Part shown: positions 52,491 to 54,083 of the stretch, piece by piece | How the letters are laid out: each line of letters starts with the position of its first letter | Position numbering within the stretch: position 1 is the first letter of the stretch | The notes under the pieces: generated by a model | The model's database searches: none | The model's input: only the letters and a program-made list of their open reading frames with translations | What the model was told of the DNA's origin: nothing | Program-made: the position numbers and the translations under genes | Assembly (NCBI GenBank): GCA_021774965.1 | Contig: JAJFIL010000259.1 | Location: forward strand, 1-54,083 | Reading direction: 5' to 3' | Source of the DNA: Alphaproteobacteria bacterium | GTDB taxonomy: Bacteria > Pseudomonadota > Alphaproteobacteria > JAJFIK01 | Length of the DNA stretch: 54,083 nucleotides

Positions 52491-52523
52491 ATCCTGCGAA
52501 GCGCGGCACGCGCGAAGCAGGAT
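52491..52523. repeat. Perfect hairpin abutting the tRNA-Leu 3' end
   Basis: ATCCTGC (52491-52497) pairs with GCAGGAT (52517-52523), and inside it GCGCG pairs with CGCGC, with a symmetrical GAA internal loop on each side. It starts at the last base of the tRNA CCA, so it may be the 3' trailer or termination hairpin of the tRNA. It could equally be a REP-like repeat: a second small stem-like CTCCTTCG / CGGAGGA block sits at about 52464-52487. Confidence 0.6.
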
Positions 52524-52609
52524 GGTGCCCCCGGTCGGAATCGAACCGACACTCCCGTAAAGGAACGGGATTTTGAATCCCGCGCGTCTACCAGTTCCGC
52601 CACAGGGGC
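52523..52609 (-). tRNA. tRNA-Leu (anticodon CAA), CCA encoded
   Basis: An 87-base class II tRNA read on the minus strand. Acceptor GCCCCTG pairs with CGGGGGC; the anticodon arm is CGGGA-TTCAAAA-TCCCG, giving anticodon CAA for the UUG codon; a long variable arm pairs (CGTTCC..GGGAGTG region) and the T-arm is GTCGG-TTCGATT-CCGAC. The 3' CCA is encoded. All cloverleaf parts are intact. Confidence 0.97.
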
Positions 52610-52705
52610 TGAGAGGGCACGTATGCTCTGCTCAAGGGCCGGGATCATACCCACCAAAGCTTCGCGGTCAAGCACTGCCTTTGCCGCGCCTCATTCTCCC
52701 GTCAT

Positions 52706-53386
52706 ATGGAGCCCCATGGACAGCTCCTCGAACCCCTGCTAATCGCCTTGACTATGAGCCCTTCACCTGACCAGCCCCGTGCCCAAACCCGCACATCGGA
52801 CCTCTTGATCCAACTGGCGAACGCCTCGGATAGCGAGGAGATCAGCGTGGGGGAATTGCTGGAGGCTCTCTCCGACCGGGCCTTTGGCATCGTGATGCTG
52901 GTGCTGGCCCTGCCCTGCAGCGTCCCTTTCATCTATGTCATTCCTCAGGTCGTATCGGTCCCCATGCTGCTAATTGCCCTGCAGATTAGCGCCGGGCGTC
53001 ATACGCTGTGGATGCCAGAGAAACTGAAAGCACGCACCTTTCCCCGCTCGGCCTTCAAGTCGCTCGCCGCACGAGCCCAGAAATACCTCGGCTGGGCAGA
53101 GGCCATCAGCGCCCCGCGATTGACCTTCCTCACCAAAGGAGGGGCAGAGCGAATATTCGGTCTGTTCATGATCGTGTTCGCCATCTCCATCGCGCTTCCT
53201 TTCCCCTTAACCAATACAACCCCAGGCATCGCAGTGGTCATTATGTCTGTTGGCTTCATCGAGCGGGATGGGTTGATGGTACTGGTGGGCACCGTATTGG
53301 GCACATTCTGGGTCTTGATGCTGATCTTTTTCGCGAGCGTGTTCTTTGCCTGGCTGGCCCAGCTGCAGGGCATGCTGTTTGGCTAG
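52706..53386 (+). CDS. exoD: ExoD-family exopolysaccharide synthesis membrane protein
   Basis: A 226-residue protein. The N-terminal ~45 residues are polar, then SDLLIQLANASDSEEISVGELLEALSDRAFGIVMLVLALPCSVPFIY and FPLTNTTPGIAVVIMSVGFIERDGL mark the ExoD family, with about four membrane helices. In Sinorhizobium ExoD affects exopolysaccharide production and alkali tolerance; its mechanism is unclear. The start is unsure: the ATG at 52706 and one at 52754 both lack a clear ribosome site. It stands alone just after the tRNA-Leu gene. Confidence 0.9.
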   Translation: MEPHGQLLEPLLIALTMSPSPDQPRAQTRTSDLLIQLANASDSEEISVGELLEALSDRAFGIVMLVLALPCSVPFIYVIPQVVSVPMLLIALQISAGRHTLWMPEKLKARTFPRSAFKSLAARAQKYLGWAEAISAPRLTFLTKGGAERIFGLFMIVFAISIALPFPLTNTTPGIAVVIMSVGFIERDGLMVLVGTVLGTFWVLMLIFFASVFFAWLAQLQGMLFG

Positions 53387-53472
53387 GCCGGTATGCATAG
53401 TCCAATGTGATCCGAGCGATGTGACAAAGAGTTGCTCTGTTCATCGCACAACAAAGCCGTTAGTTTTCTTCC

Positions 53473-54012
53473 ATGATTTCGAAACTCTGCGCACTTGCCC
53501 TTGATAAACCTGCGACCTGCGGGCAGATGCTGATCCTTGGGGCTGCCATCTTGTCCTTGGGTGGCGCCTGGTATTTACAGATGTTTGGCGGGCTCTTCCC
53601 CTGCCCACTATGCCTGGAGCAACGCATCCCCTGGTATATTGCCTCAGGCATTGCGGCAGCGACCCTGGCCATTCCTATTCTGGCGCCACATGCCGCAGGC
53701 TGGCGCATGTGGGCGCTGCTGCCCAATATGGGACTGATGCTGTGGAGTGCTTATCTGGGGGCCTATCACGTTGGCGTGGAACACCAGTGGTGGGGTTCAG
53801 CCTGCACTGGTCCTGACGGTGAAGGCGGAGGCACGGCCACAATTGAAGAGCTTATGGCGGGGATTGCGACAGACAATGCTGTGCCGTGCGACGCGATCCA
53901 ATGGGAGTTTTTCGGGATTACCCTTGCGGCCATGAACATGGTAATCTCGCTTGGTCTTGCGCTGATATTGGGCTCATTGTTCATGAAAGCCCTGCGCGCC
54001 AGCCAGGCTTAG
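53473..54012 (+). CDS. dsbB: Disulfide bond formation protein B
   Basis: A 179-residue inner-membrane protein with four helices that reoxidises periplasmic thiol oxidases (DsbA) and passes electrons to quinone. The first cysteine pair is Cys44 and Cys47 (PCPLCLEQRIPW), in a conserved CxxC followed by the quinone-side arginine; the second is Cys111 and Cys139 in the periplasmic loop (SACTGPD, VPCDA). The size is normal. It is followed 31 bases on by the start of another gene. Confidence 0.94.
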   Translation: MISKLCALALDKPATCGQMLILGAAILSLGGAWYLQMFGGLFPCPLCLEQRIPWYIASGIAAATLAIPILAPHAAGWRMWALLPNMGLMLWSAYLGAYHVGVEHQWWGSACTGPDGEGGGTATIEELMAGIATDNAVPCDAIQWEFFGITLAAMNMVISLGLALILGSLFMKALRASQA

Positions 54013-54043
54013 TACCTGAAGCCTGAATTTTGAGGCCTGAGAT

Positions 54044-54083
54044 ATGACACAGAACGACGACAAACCTCTGAAACGCCCGATGC
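54044..54083 (+). CDS. Start of the next gene (partial, possibly a COQ7-like hydroxylase)
   Basis: An ATG at 54044 with GAGG upstream opens a frame reading MTQNDDKPLKRPM before the window ends. In many alphaproteobacteria dsbB is followed by the demethoxyubiquinone hydroxylase gene coq7, whose N-terminus often has a similar polar, Lys/Pro-rich start. Only 13 codons are visible, so the identity is an inference from neighbourhood and the start is firmer than the name. Confidence 0.5.
   Translation, partial: MTQNDDKPLKRPM

Noticed and set aside
1-54083. CRISPR arrays, replication origin, rRNA genes
   Set aside because: No regularly spaced repeats, no DnaA-box cluster or repeat-rich origin, and no rRNA sequence were seen on either strand.

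Overview
The window looks like a chromosomal stretch of an aerobic, Gram-negative alphaproteobacterium. Supporting features are moderately high G+C, outer-membrane and periplasmic proteins, dsbB followed by what may be a COQ7-like gene, an EgtB-type ergothioneine enzyme, ExoD, DUF3467 and YcxB-like proteins, and many sensor kinases. The order cannot be fixed from sequence reading alone. The left 4 kb is accessory DNA and the rest is mostly compact, ordinary chromosome with short operons on both strands.

Layout. 1-3.9 kb: the end of an IS3-family element, a small hypothetical gene, and a P4-type tyrosine integrase. Next come two direct copies, 1,284 bp apart, of the 3' end of a tRNA-Arg(CCU) gene, with one exported alpha/beta hydrolase between them. 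This reads as the right end of a genomic island with a tandem mini-insertion; the intact tRNA is predicted left of base 1. 3.9-8.8 kb: an arsR-acr3 arsenite-efflux operon with a palindromic operator, a GrpB-like protein, small secreted proteins, a GNAT acetyltransferase and a methyltransferase. 8.9-12.2 kb: a TetR regulator with a lysine-rich tail, divergent from a PspA-like plus YiaA/YiaB-like pair, then a sterol-desaturase-family membrane hydroxylase. The two promoters carry the same set of three TGAAC-N3-GTTCA operators at nearly identical spacing, which suggests one membrane-stress or lipid-remodelling regulon. 12.2-25.1 kb: methyltransferase, YcxB-like protein, homocysteine S-methyltransferase plus cysK, an RND/MMPL transporter, an SDR, two tandem paralogous histidine kinases, a CBM9/DUF5916 outer-membrane protein and a DUF3467 protein.

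25.3-38.9 kb: msrA, a lipoprotein, a glyoxalase-fold protein, a large acyl-CoA dehydrogenase and an FMN glutamate-synthase-like protein. These are followed by a tightly overlapping run: HCCA-isomerase-like protein, glpD, a diacylglycerol-kinase-family protein and an alkyl-DHAP-synthase-like FAD enzyme, then DoxX and an HSL-family esterase. The run suggests glycerol-phosphate and possibly ether-lipid chemistry. 39-46.5 kb: DUF924 protein, EgtB, a fatty acyl-CoA ligase, an archaeal/eukaryotic-type prolyl-tRNA synthetase, a half-size GDT1-like transporter and an amino-acid permease. 46.5-54.1 kb: an exported protein made of four tandem ~147-residue domains, a 1046-residue hybrid histidine kinase with two near-identical PAS domains followed by an Hpt-like protein, tRNA-Leu(CAA), exoD, dsbB and the first codons of the next gene.

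The strongest candidate for an undescribed system is the TetR / PspA-like / YiaAB / membrane-hydroxylase regulon with its duplicated three-operator promoter. Next are the tandem tRNA-Arg attachment sites, the four-domain exported protein and the GlpD-lipid kinase-AGPS cluster. All functional assignments come from motifs read by eye; no database search was run.
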